64,000 nt of DNA from Phaeotremella fagi (taxonomy: Eukaryota > Basidiomycota > Tremellomycetes > Tremellales > Phaeotremellaceae): NCBI GenBank assembly GCA_001599715.1, contig BCHU01000012.1, positions 124,001-188,000 of the forward strand, written 5' to 3'. A program made the position numbers and the translations under genes. Position 1 is the first letter of the stretch; each line of letters opens with the position of its first letter. Under the pieces are notes generated by a model. The model ran no database searches and was not told the origin of the DNA. It was given only the letters and a program-made list of their open reading frames with translations. This document shows positions 1-11,760 of the stretch, in pieces.

Positions 1-789
1 ACGAGTTGCTGTATACTAAAGCCAAGTATGCTGTATATTCGTGCAGTGTCATTGCATATTATTTGTACATCAGATCGAGAAGTTTCATTTCCCATGCATT
101 CAGTATTTCAGTATCATATCTGTGCATACAGTGAAAAGAAATAGTAAACAAAACTACTCACCTCAAGTACAAGCAAAGAAGAAACCGGTCGAGATCTGGA
201 AAAAAGTAAGAATTAAACGCCGGTAGACCTGCTTCAACATCCATCACTGAAGCATACTGTAAATGCTCACACCATTTTCAGCAAACAAAAGATCTTCTCA
301 GACGTCCACCCGATAATGGATTCTTAGCATTTCATCCTCGAGATTATCCAAAACTTCTCAGCCCTATTTTGTCAGAAACACACCTCATCGATATTGTATC
401 ATCTGATCCAAACAATCTTTGAAGTATATCATAGAAAGGGAATGGGAATCGCCAGCACGAGAAAAGAAAGGGAATGCATGAGAAATTGAAATGATGTTCT
501 TTTTCTTGGGAAGACAGAAATGAAGAACATGAAAGAATAAAATGATGTATCCCGCTTTGTGAGACTCCTTCCCAATTTTTACAAGTAACTCTCCAATCTT
601 CAACTGTGACACCAACTCCCAGACTCTACACCTTCAGCCATAATATCTTCAATCGCACATCTTTCCCCTAAAACGAAACTGCTATTCCAAGACCATCCAC
701 TAAACCACAATCTCGATCAGTTATCATCAACCAAAGATCCAAAACCCTGATGAAGAAAGAACGGAAAACCCCAATCACCACCCGATCAT
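1..789. other. Gene-free left edge, downstream of the first gene
   Basis: No convincing coding region is seen here. The open frames at about 41-226 and 385-615 are short, have no upstream splice partner and no family likeness. The stretch lies downstream of the minus-strand gene that stops at 790-792 and probably holds its 3' untranslated region plus spacer toward a gene outside the window. Confidence 0.5.
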
Positions 790-3700
790 CTACTTCCTCC
801 CACGTTCGCTCAACCATTCTTTAAACAAACCATCCAAACTCCTAGAGATCAAACCCAAAGGTAAACTCTTGATGATATCAGAAATCTTCTCCTCGACTAC
901 ACCCTTCTTCTCCCCAGCTTTCTGAGCATAATCAGTAGTCAATCGATACATTGCCAAAATGGCTAAAGAAACATGTGTTTGATGTGAGGCGTAAGGTGAA
1001 TCCGATTTAATTGCTGATGCCAATGTTCCGAATCCATTCGATGAATTTGAAGTGGTTGTTGATGAACTTCTATCACCTCTTGTTAGGCGTAATAATATTT
1101 CTAAGAGATTGTTCGGATCTTCCAAGAGTGATTGAATGAAAGCTTTTCGATCGGATATCGGTCCCGCTGATGATGAACTTGTCCATCCTTCCAGAATCGA
1201 TTGTAAAGTTGGTGGCTATACTCTGTCAGACTCCGAGTTCAACATCTCACAAACCAACTTACAGGATCAGGATCGACAATTTCCAACTTCCCTTTCCATC
1301 CAGCTTCAGAATTGCTGATACGACCGAATTGCTCGTATAACCAATCATCAGCTGAATTAGTCCTACACCATTTAGGTTCGCTGAGTGGTTTCTTCTTGTT
1401 GAGATAGACGGTAAACGTCAAGGTAGTTTCCGTTGACTGGGAGGGTGATACTCGATGTAACGGTGGTAGTGTCTGAGAATTTGACGCGGCGTAAAGATCG
1501 TTTAATTGTTGAGACGAAGTCGAAACAAAGCGCTGTTCAACTTGATCATAGGTCTCGACCTAAAACATATCAGCTTAATTTCGAACTCAATCAACGTGGA
1601 CATACCAAAATACCTCGAGGTAGTTCAGCCGTAGGAGCTACCTCCGCGTCCTTCTCTTCTTTAACATCATCACTAACGACCTCTTCCTGTTTAGCGATTT
1701 CAGGAGTGACAACGATTTTCAAAACAATCTCAATTTTCCCCAACGAGCGATAAATGCGAACCTTCTCCACCAGCTCCGCGTCGAAACACAATCGTCTCGA
1801 ACTTTCCTGGTAAAGAATACTCAAACGGTTCGTAGAAGGTACCCCACTTTTGTTACCGGTAGATTCAGCTTTGACACTAGAGATATCCTCCTCGTTCGAG
1901 TCCGTTGAACTGGCCGAATATCGACGTGCTTTAACGGGTCGGGAGCTGTATGCTGAAGCGGTATTTTGCGCTGAGACAGCGAGAGCAGCGGCCAGCTCAG
2001 CTGCACTTTCTTCTGTGCCATTTAATGGATGGACTGGAACTGATGGATCAGTCGCGGTTTCCGCGGTTGTTTGGTCGTCTGTAGTCGAGGGAGGTACGTC
2101 TGCCGACGTATCCAAGTTCGTAGCATCCTCGTTCGATAGAACAGGTTCAGTTTCGTCCTTGGCTTCTTCTCCACCAGGAACAGCATTAACTTCATCACCA
2201 CCAACATCCTCGGTTACAATATCTGTACGCATGGAGATATCTCCAACATACTCCGAATCATCCGCTTCAGGTTGTACTTCGCCCACTATCTCCTCTTCGA
2301 CAAAGGCGGCTGATGGGTCTGCCTCCGAAGTTGGTTCATGATATTCACCTTCAACTTGAGTGAATTCTTCTTGAGCCGATTCTTGAGGAATGGTCTCAGT
2401 GACAGGTTCACCTTCGGTCTGTTCGACCAGCACCTCTATCGTATTAGACTCCTCAGCATCGCCTGAAGGTACTTCTTGGGTTGTAGCTTCTTCGACATCA
2501 TTGGTTTCTTCGTGGTCCGCTTCTTCCGCTTGACCACCTTCCTCTACGACTGGCAATGAAGAGTCTCCCGTTTGCTCCCCCTCTCCCTCCAATCCTTCTT
2601 TATCGCCTTCTCCAATCTCCGTACCCAACCCATCTTCAGATGGAGCGACGACCTCATCTCCCATTCGACTTGGTGCAACACTACTGCTCTCTCTTCTCCA
2701 GCGTTTATTTGGATTTGCAGCATTTCTCGAGCGTAACGCTTTGGGTATACGATCAAGTTCCGGTGGCGATTCGAAATATATCCTGAATCTGTTTTGCGAC
2801 GATTCATGTGTTGGGATGGATGATTTAGGTGTGAAGTTGAAACTCGACGTTGGCGCAGTAACACTGGGTGTGACTGATTCTTCGGTTTCTTTATGAGTAC
2901 TAAGATAAGCCGATGAACGTTTCTTGGTTGCCCCTTCATCCTCTTCGTCTGAGTTTCCATTAGCATCTCCAAAATTGTCATTGTGAGCTTCACTTACCGC
3001 CATCAGGACTTTTGGCTTTACGCTTTTCTCCACGTTTACCTTCAACCACATCATCTACCGCCTCTGAAGATTCCTCATCCGCCTCAGGATCACCCTTGGT
3101 CTCAGCGTCCTCCTCCGTCTTGACCTCAGTGGAAGGTTCCGTCGGGACCTCAACATCGTCAACTACTTGTTCAACTTTCGTTTCCACCTTCTCCTCCTCT
3201 TCGAGCTTAACATCCTCAGTATCCCCACCATTGACAGATCCCCAAGTCCATTCCAGTTCCTCGAATTCGATCCCGACAATTCTGAAATCAGTCATGGTAG
3301 TCTTCGAGTCCCTATCCCTCTCATGATGTGTGTCTTTCCTGTCCCTCTCTTTCTCTCGTTTCCTCCTATCGGAATCTCTCAAGTTTTTGTTATCGAGTCT
3401 GTGCCGTGGTGGATCTGGTCTTCTCATTCCCGCTGGACCTCTGGGTGCACCAACTACCATACCACCTCTTCCACCTCTACTAGATGATCCACCTCGAAGT
3501 GGTAATCCACCTCTAGCGGGACTACCGAATCCAATTCGTTGAGGTGGGAGTATAGTGTGTCCACTCATTGAAGTTGCAACGTTAGTGGTACCCATGTGGA
3601 TTGGTTGTGATTGAGGGGGTCTACCGCCGTTAAATCCAGGTCGGACAGGTCCTGAAAATCCGTTTGAAGGTCCAGAAGGTGCATTGTTGTTGTAAGGTGG

Positions 3701-4752
3701 TCTACCACCCAAAGGTCTAACAGGCGATGCTCCACCACCATTCATCGGACCTGATCCACCAGGACCATCAAATCTAGGACGTTTGGCGGGTGGGAAGTTT
3801 GAACCTTGACCCATTGGACCATTATGTGGAGGTGGACGTTGAACGCCAGGCCCCGAAGGTGCCCTGTTATGCGGTCCAGCTCCTTGTTGAGGTTGATAAG
3901 GTCGATTTTGAGGAGGTGCAGGTGGTCGATATGGCTGTTGATTGTTTTGGAAATTTTGTTGAGGAGGACGATTCTGTTGTGGATAAAATGGTTGCTGTTG
4001 GGGTGGTGGAGTGGAGTTGTAACCACCCTGTTGGGGTGGACCAGGAGAGGGTCGATAAGGTTGTGATTGAGGTCCTGGAGATTGATTGTTCCAAGCGTAA
4101 TTTGGTTGTTGCGGCTGTTGCTGAGGATTGGGGTTATATGGAGGACGAGCTGGAAGGGGTTGTTGTTGTGGTTGTTGAGGTGGGATATAACCTGGAGCTT
4201 GGTATCCGGCTGAACCTTGAGGATTGTAACCTTGCGTAGTAGGTGCAACATATGGTGCAGGCTGACCGTAAACTGGTGCGTGAGGTGCCGTATAGTTATA
4301 TGGTTGACTGGGACCGGCGACAGGTGGAGCTGAAGTTTGGTATCCAGAGTAGTTGTTGCTTACACCGGGAATCGATGCACCAGCTCCATATCCATAGTTA
4401 GCGTATGGGTTAGGTGCAGTGGTGGCTACTGGAGCAGCTGGTTGAGGAGTAGTCGCGTTATACGATGCTGCAGTTACACCTTGTGACTAGAGGAAATGTT
4501 AGTGTTAGTGTTCCAGAAACTAGAGTGACCCGGTTGATCTTTCAACATCGATCAACTAAAACCACAGAAACTTACAGCATAATAAGCAGCCCAGGCAGCT
4601 GCATGAGCGTCTTGACCTGCATATCCCTGTTGAGCTTGAGGAGCAGATTGAGGAGGTGGACCAGGAGGTAATGGAGGAGCAGGTCCAGGTGCAGGTGGAA
4701 TGTAAGGTTTAGGAGGTAATCCTAATCCACTTGGATGTGGTCTCTTGTTCAT
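790..4752 (-). CDS. Large low-complexity, probably nuclear protein; family not recognised
   Basis: A spliced gene of roughly 1,200 residues. It starts at ATG 4750-4752 (MNKRPHPSG) with a proline-rich opening, then a long Pro/Gln/Tyr/Asn-rich prion-like stretch (about 3800-4500), a Gly/Arg-rich segment with RGG-like pieces (about 3430-3560), a basic segment rich in Arg/Lys/Asp, and a long acidic Glu/Asp/Thr region (about 2050-2600). The more ordered C-terminal part includes RIYFESPPELDRIP, a segment reading RIYRSLGKIEIVLKI, and LTFTVYLNKKKPLSEPKW. Introns can be read at about 4485-4575, 2955-3004 (donor GTAAGT) and 1559-1612; a further one lies between the exons ending near 1260 and 1140. The composition suggests an RNA- or chromatin-associated nuclear protein, but I recognise no named family. 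It shares a 575-base upstream region with the divergent gene at 5328. Confidence 0.75.
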
Positions 4753-5327
4753 GATTTGAGTGAGGTTTTCTGGGACCTCTGGGAGAACTCTACTTGACCC
4801 TCAATACTACGAACGTAGGTCTGAGAAAAGATCTTTTAATGCTTTTGAAATGGATGAAATTTGATGAAAGTGATGATGTTTTTCACTTTTTCAGATCTGG
4901 TAACCAGTAACGAGAATGAATTAACGGAAGCATTTTTTACTATCATTACGCAAGTGTGGCGTGGCATCGTCAGTACTTGTGCAAGGATACGGAAATGTAT
5001 ATCGGTCTCACAAGCACATTCTTTATCCTCACCAAATCGTGTGCCGGTAGGTTTGATAGTAGAGCTTATCCCGAAGCTTTTTTAATTCGTTCCACAACCT
5101 CTTTTTAGAAGAGGCATTCTTCCTTAATGCCGAACTAAGCTCTTTAAGCCGAATCATGGACTTCGATGGAAGGTGCCAACCTCCTACGCCAGAGCGGAGC
5201 TGGAGGAAGGCTTTGATCTTCTGACTCACCTTTTTGCAATTTGTTGGCATCACTCCATAGCTTTCTTCCAACAACCACTTATTTCTCAACTTCACGTCCT
5301 ACGATTTTCACTAGCAACACAACAGAT
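4753..5327. other. Divergent intergenic region
   Basis: The region lies between the divergently transcribed genes starting at 4752 (-) and 5328 (+). It presumably carries both promoters and 5' untranslated regions. Open frames inside it (4861-5085, 5029-5295) are short, overlap on opposite strands and look like chance. I see no strong TATA box or repeat. Confidence 0.5.
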
Positions 5328-6802
5328 ATGTCCAGCTCCACTCTACCTACAACCTCTGACTTTCCAGGGGATACTCTGCTCATCCCTTACACACTCACGA
5401 GGCCTGATACCAATGGTAGTCACTGCCATATCAATTACCCCTTCTTCTGGTCCCCTTTAGAAACCAGTGAACAAATCGATAGCTCTTTAGATAAATCGGA
5501 AACCTATTTCGAAAGGAGAATTCGTAACTTGGAAGAAGTAGATCTTGATTCTCGTCGAGATATGCAATCAGAATTCAACGAAGACATCCTAACGTTGCTC
5601 AACGAACATCAACCAGAAGATCCAGGAGCTGGTATCAAAATGATATCTGACGACGAGTTATATGAGAATCTTCCTGAACTTGTGATTGAGGTCCTAGAAG
5701 AGCGTAGAGAGAATGAGGATCGATATGATCGCGAGGAAATCGAAGAGCTCCATGATCCCGAAACTATCTTGGATGAAGGTTATCATGAAAGTCTACCAGA
5801 TGAAATCGCGCTCCATGATTGGCTCAGAGTTAGGGGGATTAGTGTTACATTCGGTAGTAAAGGTCAATTCTATTTGCGTCCTTCAGATGAATCTGATAGT
5901 GCAGGCGATAAGAATTATGTGCACACGAAAAAACTCATACTTATTGCAGGGAAAAGGGGGACTCTTCCTCTCTTTCTTACTTCATCTTTTGCCACCACCT
6001 TACAGAATCAACTTTATATCTCTTACACAAGAAATACAAGCACAATGTCTGACAATCCACCACCATCTTATGATGCCGACTCTAAATCTCCTACAAAAGA
6101 AATTCAAGGTACAATGTTTACCGATTCACCACCACCCTACAGTGCCGCCTCTGTGGCACCTACACAAGGAAGTCAATCCACAACATCAACCGATCAAGAA
6201 GTTCGATACTCCCTCAGATCAAATGGATGGACTTGGAAAGCCAAGCCAACTCCTGAAGGGTCAGTATACTCTTTGTCTGCTGGACTTTTGAGCTTCTTAT
6301 TTCTTTGTTTCAGTATTGTGGAAGCAAACACTGACGCTCTTTGTACAGGTCTTTGGTACATATCTCTCAATTTCAGCATGATACAACCCCTTCAATCAAG
6401 TTTGAGATTCTAACACATCCTTATGCATCCATCGAGACAGAATATCACATCGCTACAACCCTTTTTAGTGATGGTTTGCCAATTCTAGGATGCTGGGGGA
6501 CATGCTATAAAGCAGAGACAGAAATCAATCCAACCCAACTTTCCAAGCATATTCTCAAGAGCGCTGATTCTTGGTCAGCGGCCGACTCAAATTTTATTGC
6601 GTCACTGAAAGAAATTGCTCCAGATATCGCTACTCTCCATTCTTCTTGGTGTCAAAAAATTTACACAAAAGAAGTCGTTGAAGAGTGGAAGCCTAGAGAG
6701 AGGCTCAGACGAGAACGGTGGGAAGAAGAATCCCTTCAGAGAGATCAAGAACGAGCGCATAGAGATAGAAAAGGCAAACGTTCGATATTCAGACGGTTCT
6801 GA
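5328..6802 (+). CDS. Acidic protein with PPPY motifs; one gene or two fused models
   Basis: Exon 1 runs from ATG 5328 (MSSSTLPTTSD) to 6259. An intron with donor GTCAGT at 6260 and acceptor AG at 6347-6348 keeps the frame, and exon 2 ends at TGA 6800-6802. The first part is acidic and helical-looking. The middle carries NPPPSYD and SPPPYS; the second contains a PPxY motif, a ligand for WW domains such as those of Rsp5-type ubiquitin ligases. The C-terminus is strongly basic and charged (RERLRRERWEEE to KGKRSIFRRF). A second in-frame ATG at 6045 opens with MSDNPPPSY and is preceded by pyrimidine- and A-rich sequence that looks like a 5' leader, so two genes could be present; no stop codon separates them. 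No family recognised. Confidence 0.55.
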
Positions 6803-7192
6803 GTAGGGAAGTACATATTGTTAGGGCAACGAGGTAAGGATGTGATTCAGGGGATGAGAGTGATTTTCAAATAGTCAAATAGTTCAATCGTTGATGCAGT
6901 GAATAGGATGAGGAAGAACTGTCAGACAGCCAACTCATCATCAGCGAGCCTGCTCTTTCCTCAATCTAGGCATGCCCTCTTTACTCGTTATATCGTAACT
7001 CGATCGATTGTGAGGCTATTGAATAGGTTTCGAACCATTACGCCCATTTCATTTGATAGAGTTTTCATATTATATGGGTCTGAAAATAGTACACAGTACA
7101 TGGAAATGACCTTCTGTATCGTATACCCATCAAATACAACGTAGATGGTCTGCACACTAGATGGTGTCCGGCATAAAATGCCAACGAGATGA
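6803..7192. other. Convergent 3' spacer
   Basis: This spacer lies between two convergent stop codons (6802 on + and 7193 on -). It should hold both 3' untranslated regions. The open frame at 6899-7144 has no supporting features and is not called. Confidence 0.5.
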
Positions 7193-9246
7193 TCAAGAGA
7201 AACTCAAATCTACCAAAATGGTGATTATACCCAAAACAATCTCGATAGCACTATGATTCCGTTAGTACTGAAGCGCGATTTAGAACGTAAACAATCACAA
7301 CTCACATCAAAATGATAACAATAGCTTCCAATCTTTCGCCATGAGAACTGTTCACACTTTCCTTGAGAAGTTTAAGCATATCTTGAAGTACCTAACGAGT
7401 AGATGAGAAAAACGTGTTACAGAAGTAACGAAATACCTACATCAACACGAGCATTCAGCAGGTCGATACGCTGACTGATTTCAAGATACGATCGGGCGGC
7501 GTTGTAAAGGGGCTCAAGATCGGGGAATGACCAAAAGAATTCCTAGGTGGATTGTCAAATGTGTCTCTACCACTTTTCAACGATAATGACTCACTGGTGA
7601 ATCCAGAATCGATCCTACGAGATTTATATTTATCCTCAGAATGAACAGATTTCCGATCTGCTTCATGATCTCTGATCGAGGTAACTATTGAAATTGTGAG
7701 CTTTGAGTGAAGATATTGTAGATGTTGCTTACCCCAATCTTTCCCGTTTCCATCAATGACTTTGGAATGTCTTTCGTCTGTTCAATCGTACTACTGATCA
7801 ATTCTTCAAAGAGAGAGATTTTGACCGATTGTGATAGGGCGTGAGACAAAGACAATTTGGTCCTATTGTCAAATCAGAACTGTTGTCCGTTATGAACTGT
7901 GTGAGTGCGACTTACATATAAGACGACCCCTTTCTTAAAGTAATAACATCATTGTAAATTCTAACGAAACAGTCAGAGATGGTCAAAACACCGAGATTTC
8001 ACATACCGTGAATAGTCAGCATAATAGAAGTTCAAATCCTCCATTTCGACATCTTCGCCTGACAAACGTTCGACCTCAAATTTCTTCCTGCAAGGGAATT
8101 AGCATTAATTATAACTCCAAACCCAAGGTAGACTGCTTACAACTGATGCAAAAATCTCTTCTCTTCTTTTTCCGTCATGCCCCAGATAACCACAGTACCA
8201 TACTCGAAAAGAAATACGTCAGGAACCCATTCCTCTTCCTCCCAATCATCATCGTTATCACTGTCAGTTCCATTTCCATCTTCTCCATTCTTGTTTTTTC
8301 TAGTCTTCCCACTAGTCGATCGATCAGAACCTCCTGGTCGCTTGGAAAAGCCAGTTCTACGTTTATTTTCTATCTCGTTGCTCGTTGCTTTTCCATTGGG
8401 ACTCGTTTTGGAGTTGGTGGTATCTGAATTGTCCGTCCTGTCTAGATTTAGATTTAGAAGATCGCCCTCTGGTATCGAGGGGTATGCGGGTTTTAGTGCA
8501 TTTATTGGTGAACGCAGGTAGGATGTTGAAGCAGAATGCGATGGGGGAGGGAGGTACGGTGTGTGAACACAATCGGTGTCAAACAGTCGAGGATGAGTTC
8601 GATATGCTGGTGGACGCGATGATAACCAGGCTTGCAGGTTGGTGAGATTATATGAACTGTTCGCGATTAGAGTCATTTCTGATGAATCTTTATGATGACT
8701 TACGCAGCTGTACAATACGCTGTCACTCTGGGTAGTTTAGCTTTTTCTGACTTTGTCAACTTCTGAGCATCTCTTCTGGCAGTTCCAGCAGGGATTTGTG
8801 AGAGAGGTGTGTAAAACTAGCAAAGGGATTAGCGAATAGCTGCCCCAACCAAACAAAACAACTCACTTCTACGCCCTCGCCCTCATCGGTATCCGCACGA
8901 GCTCTCTCTTTAATTTCTGATTCATCGTCATCTTCTTCAGGTATGGTGGGGTGTTCGGGTTGCGTTGGTAAGACCTTGAGTTCTACAAATTACGAGTTAG
9001 TGAGTTAATCCAGACCGTAGGAAGACGAGAATGGGAAGAAGATGCGAGGTTCCACTTACTCGTAGCAAGTTTCGATGTTCTGTAATTAAAGGTTGGTCAG
9101 TACCACGAAAACGACCGACAGATTGGAGTCTTTTCTGTTAGGGTTGCTCACCTCATAGGTTGTCTAGGTTCACGTTTAGGCGGATTCGAACTTGTGGACA
9201 CTTGAGAATAAGGTAAGGGAAGACTCCCACTTCCAACTGGGGGCAT
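7193..9246 (-). CDS. DUF155 family membrane protein (RMD1/RMD8/RMND1 type)
   Basis: The start is ATG 9244-9246 (MPPVGSGSLPLPYSQ) and the stop is at 7193-7195; about 500 residues are spread over roughly ten exons. The N-terminal half is low complexity, acidic and basic. The DUF155 core begins near 8230 with VFLFEYGTVVIWGMTEKEE, continues through DLNFYYADYSRIYND and KLSLSHALSQSVK, and ends with a single hydrophobic helix (about IAIEIVLGIITILVDL) just before the stop. These are hallmarks of the family that includes yeast Rmd1 and Rmd8 and human mitochondrial RMND1. The long N-terminal extension without a clear mitochondrial presequence resembles the Rmd8/Sif-type members more than the mitochondrial ones, which is an inference. 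The biochemical role of Rmd8-type members is not firmly established. Neighbour convergent at 6802; divergent spacer upstream. Confidence 0.85.
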
Positions 9247-9828
9247 GATGACTAAAGATTTCGAGTTCTACGAGAGAATTTAATTGATATTTTGGAGAAA
9301 GTAGTGTTGGTGCTTCTTCGATAAACCGACCAATTTGGTATCTTTTCACCACCGTATGAATTTTGCTGGACTTGCACTGATCCTTTGTACTGCTATATCA
9401 CTATAAGTGGAATGATAGAGATGTATTACCAGTAGATTTATGAAGAAATTGAGATGGTGGATGAGAAGATTTGAAAATTGAGATCGCTCCAATGCTACAG
9501 TGTTGTTTTCATATCGTCTTACTTCTTTTTGAATGTGGCACTCGTTCATGCGGAAGTCTCTTGCAGAGAAACAGGTTAGAATGGGCTGAGCCCTTCTGAG
9601 ATGGATGTTCCGGGTGGAAATAGTAGTGATTGTTATATTGTTACGTGCTAATTACAAGTCATTATCGTCGTCGAGTAGTGTAGATTCCTCTTGGCGTCAA
9701 AGAAACAGCTAGATTTCTCTTTGTGTGCACCGGTTTGGGCCACTTCTGCTTATCGGGTCACCACAGATCGAGTCGCTTTCCTTCTTGCTGCTCCACAACA
9801 CAGTATGGGTGGACAATACTGAATCTGG
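9247..9828. other. Spacer upstream of the DUF155 gene
   Basis: No gene is supported here. The minus-strand open frame 9346-9549 lacks an ATG start and resembles no protein family. The stretch should contain the promoter of the minus-strand gene starting at 9246. The duplicated unit begins near 9829. Confidence 0.45.
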
Positions 9829-10880
9829 AGGACTCTCCTTTGACTGTATGGAATTTTATAGAAAAATAAAGAAACCATTTTCATTCTCAACAGCTTGATC
9901 CCTTCTTGTACTTCTTTTCATCATGTGAAGGCCTCCAAGTAATAGTTGGAGCTGTATATGAGGATTCTGTTTGCCACCCCACTTATCCTTTTTCTTCTTC
10001 CAACAACATCCATCCACTTCATATAAAATTCATTCAAGTTGCTCAGCATGTCATCATCATTCATTGATTCTATTAAGAACTATCTCCACCTATCCAAACA
10101 ACCTGAATGGGTTGCAACCGTCGACAATGTTTCCACCGCCTGTGATCCCATCAAAAGTTTTCTCTCTACCTTCAACAACTTCAAGCGACCATTTATGGTC
10201 ACTGTCGATGACCATGAAGAAGATTCAGTAGGGTACGACTCCAAAGAACAATTCACCACCGATACTTTCCCAGGCAAGGTTCTCGTCAAGTCAAAAAATG
10301 CTACAGAGCTCAAACCCGCCACTCTGCGCTGGAAGATGACACTCCAGTTCGCGCTGTGGAAAACAGACGTTATCGAAGCCAACAGTCGCTCCGATTGTTT
10401 TTGTATCTCTTTTGATGATTTCCAAAACTCTGTCAAGATCTTAGAAGAATGGATGTGTAAAGAAAGCGTCGATTTGCAAAAATCCTTAGGAAAAAGGTTC
10501 TCGACAGCTCTCAGCGGTCAAACTGTTGTTGGCATCCAGGGTCATCCACCAACGTCTTTCCCATTATCTGGTCCTCAGTACAGGCTCACAGACGCCGAAA
10601 ACCAAACTGTAGAGTACAAAAGACCAATTCTACATGATCCCACTTTATGGCCGTATGGTGAGTTGGAGTTGGTCTCCATCCCATGAAAGGGTTGGTTTCT
10701 GTGAGGAGGAAATTTAATCGAAGGGAGAGTTTTTATGTGGTTCGTGTTTCATGTCAGGAGAAATTCAAGTAATTAGTCTAGTATGCAATTGTGTGATTTA
10801 TTGTGTGCTGCAACTGATACTTTCTTTCTTGATTTGAGGTGACTTATCACTCACTGACTGCAATATATACATCATAAAGT
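9829..10880 (+). repeat. Tandem duplication, unit 1 (gene plus both flanks)
   Basis: This unit and the adjacent one at about 10892-12070 are direct repeats. Each begins with CTCCTTTGACTGTA, contains a shared stretch around TTTTCATTCTCAACAGC, then an intronless gene, then a matching 3' flank (GGGAGAGTTTTTAT and CATGTCAGGAGAAATTC in this unit). Both end with a related tail around ATCACTCAC followed by AATAT. By eye the flanks match at roughly 85-90 percent. Confidence 0.85.
10048..10686 (+). CDS. Tandem paralogue 1, function unknown
   Basis: An intronless ORF of 212 residues starting at ATG 10048 (MSSSFIDSIK); the in-frame TTG upstream is not used here as a start. A TATAAAA sequence at 10022-10028 lies only about 20 bases upstream, so the real TATA element may be elsewhere. 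The N-terminal part has a helical look with LHLS and PEWVATV, followed by mixed sequence with a WKMTLQFALW strand-like segment and a C-terminus ending ELELVSIP. No signal peptide, membrane helix or known domain is visible. Its tandem neighbour at 11107 shares about half of the first 48 residues and the last few (DLELISIH), with little similarity in between. Likely a lineage-specific family. Confidence 0.7.
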   Translation: MSSSFIDSIKNYLHLSKQPEWVATVDNVSTACDPIKSFLSTFNNFKRPFMVTVDDHEEDSVGYDSKEQFTTDTFPGKVLVKSKNATELKPATLRWKMTLQFALWKTDVIEANSRSDCFCISFDDFQNSVKILEEWMCKESVDLQKSLGKRFSTALSGQTVVGIQGHPPTSFPLSGPQYRLTDAENQTVEYKRPILHDPTLWPYGELELVSIP

Positions 10881-11106
10881 CTTGATATCTTTAGGACGCT
10901 CCTTTGACTGTAAGGAAATTCAAGGAAAAAGAAAGAAACCATTTTCATTCTCAACAGCTTGATCCTTTCTTTTACTTCCTTTTGTCATGTGAAGGATACC
11001 AAGAGATAGTTGGAGCGGTATACAAGGACAGTATTTCCACCCCACTTATCTATTCTCTTCTTGACAATTAACCCACTTCATGTAAAGTTTATTGAAGTTG
11101 CTCAGC
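10687..11106. other. Spacer between the tandem paralogues
   Basis: It holds the 3' flank of the first paralogue (conserved block about 10718-10790), the boundary of the duplication near 10880-10892, and the duplicated promoter of the second paralogue (about 10892-11066). The TATAAAA found near the first gene is changed to TGTAAAG here (around 11081). Confidence 0.65.
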
Positions 11107-11760
11107 ATGTCACCATCATTCACTGATTCAGTCAGAAAACTTCTTCACCTATCCAATCTTCCTTCAGAATGGGTTGCAACTGTTAACGATGTTGAAAGTG
11201 CTGCAGCTCCACTAATTGATGTTTTATCTTCCTTCAACACCCTGAGTAAAGAGACCGACGTCACCATCTCCAGAGGTCTTTCTAGTACCCGCTATAACTC
11301 AGAGAAATTCAAAAGCTCAACTTTCCAAGGTAAGATACTTGACTCAACAAAGTGGAAGATGAAGATGGGAGAGTGTGAAAAGACCAAGAAAGACAACAAG
11401 TCAAGAGCAGAGCTTCAAACTGCTACATTTTGCTGGAAGACACGATTTAGTTTTGTTGTCAAGAATGCCCCCAACACCAACACGACTTTCTCAGATGTTG
11501 CTTCGTTCTGTTTCAAAGAAAATGATGATTTTCTCGAGACATTACAAAAGACCTTGTCCAACAATCATACCGATAGATGTTATATGTTGTCCAAAACCCT
11601 CGAACATCTGGGGCCTCAAAAAGTTCTTGGCAACGAAGTTGTCAACTACCAAGTCAGTAATTTCCCATGCCTGGTCATTCTAGGATCCAACAACAATGAA
11701 GTTATAAGGGAGGTAGAACTCTCTGTTATTTATGATCTGGAATTGATCTCAATTCATTAA
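11107..11760 (+). CDS. Tandem paralogue 2, function unknown
   Basis: An intronless ORF of 217 residues from ATG 11107 (MSPSFTDSVRK). It shares LHLS, EWVATV and the pattern of the first 48 residues with the neighbour at 10048, and the closing DLELISIH. The middle is strongly diverged and has a Lys-rich insertion (near KKDNKSR). No signal peptide, membrane segment or catalytic motif is apparent. The upstream DNA is a recognisable copy of the first gene's upstream DNA, so both may share expression control. Confidence 0.7.
   Translation: MSPSFTDSVRKLLHLSNLPSEWVATVNDVESAAAPLIDVLSSFNTLSKETDVTISRGLSSTRYNSEKFKSSTFQGKILDSTKWKMKMGECEKTKKDNKSRAELQTATFCWKTRFSFVVKNAPNTNTTFSDVASFCFKENDDFLETLQKTLSNNHTDRCYMLSKTLEHLGPQKVLGNEVVNYQVSNFPCLVILGSNNNEVIREVELSVIYDLELISIH

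Noticed and set aside
1850..2341. Plus-strand Ser/Thr/Val-rich ORF
   Set aside because: Exact antisense shadow of the acidic Glu/Asp tract of the minus-strand gene at 790-4752.
3742..4251. ORFs on both strands over the Gln/Asn/Pro-rich region
   Set aside because: Frame shadows of the low-complexity exon; low complexity keeps several frames open.
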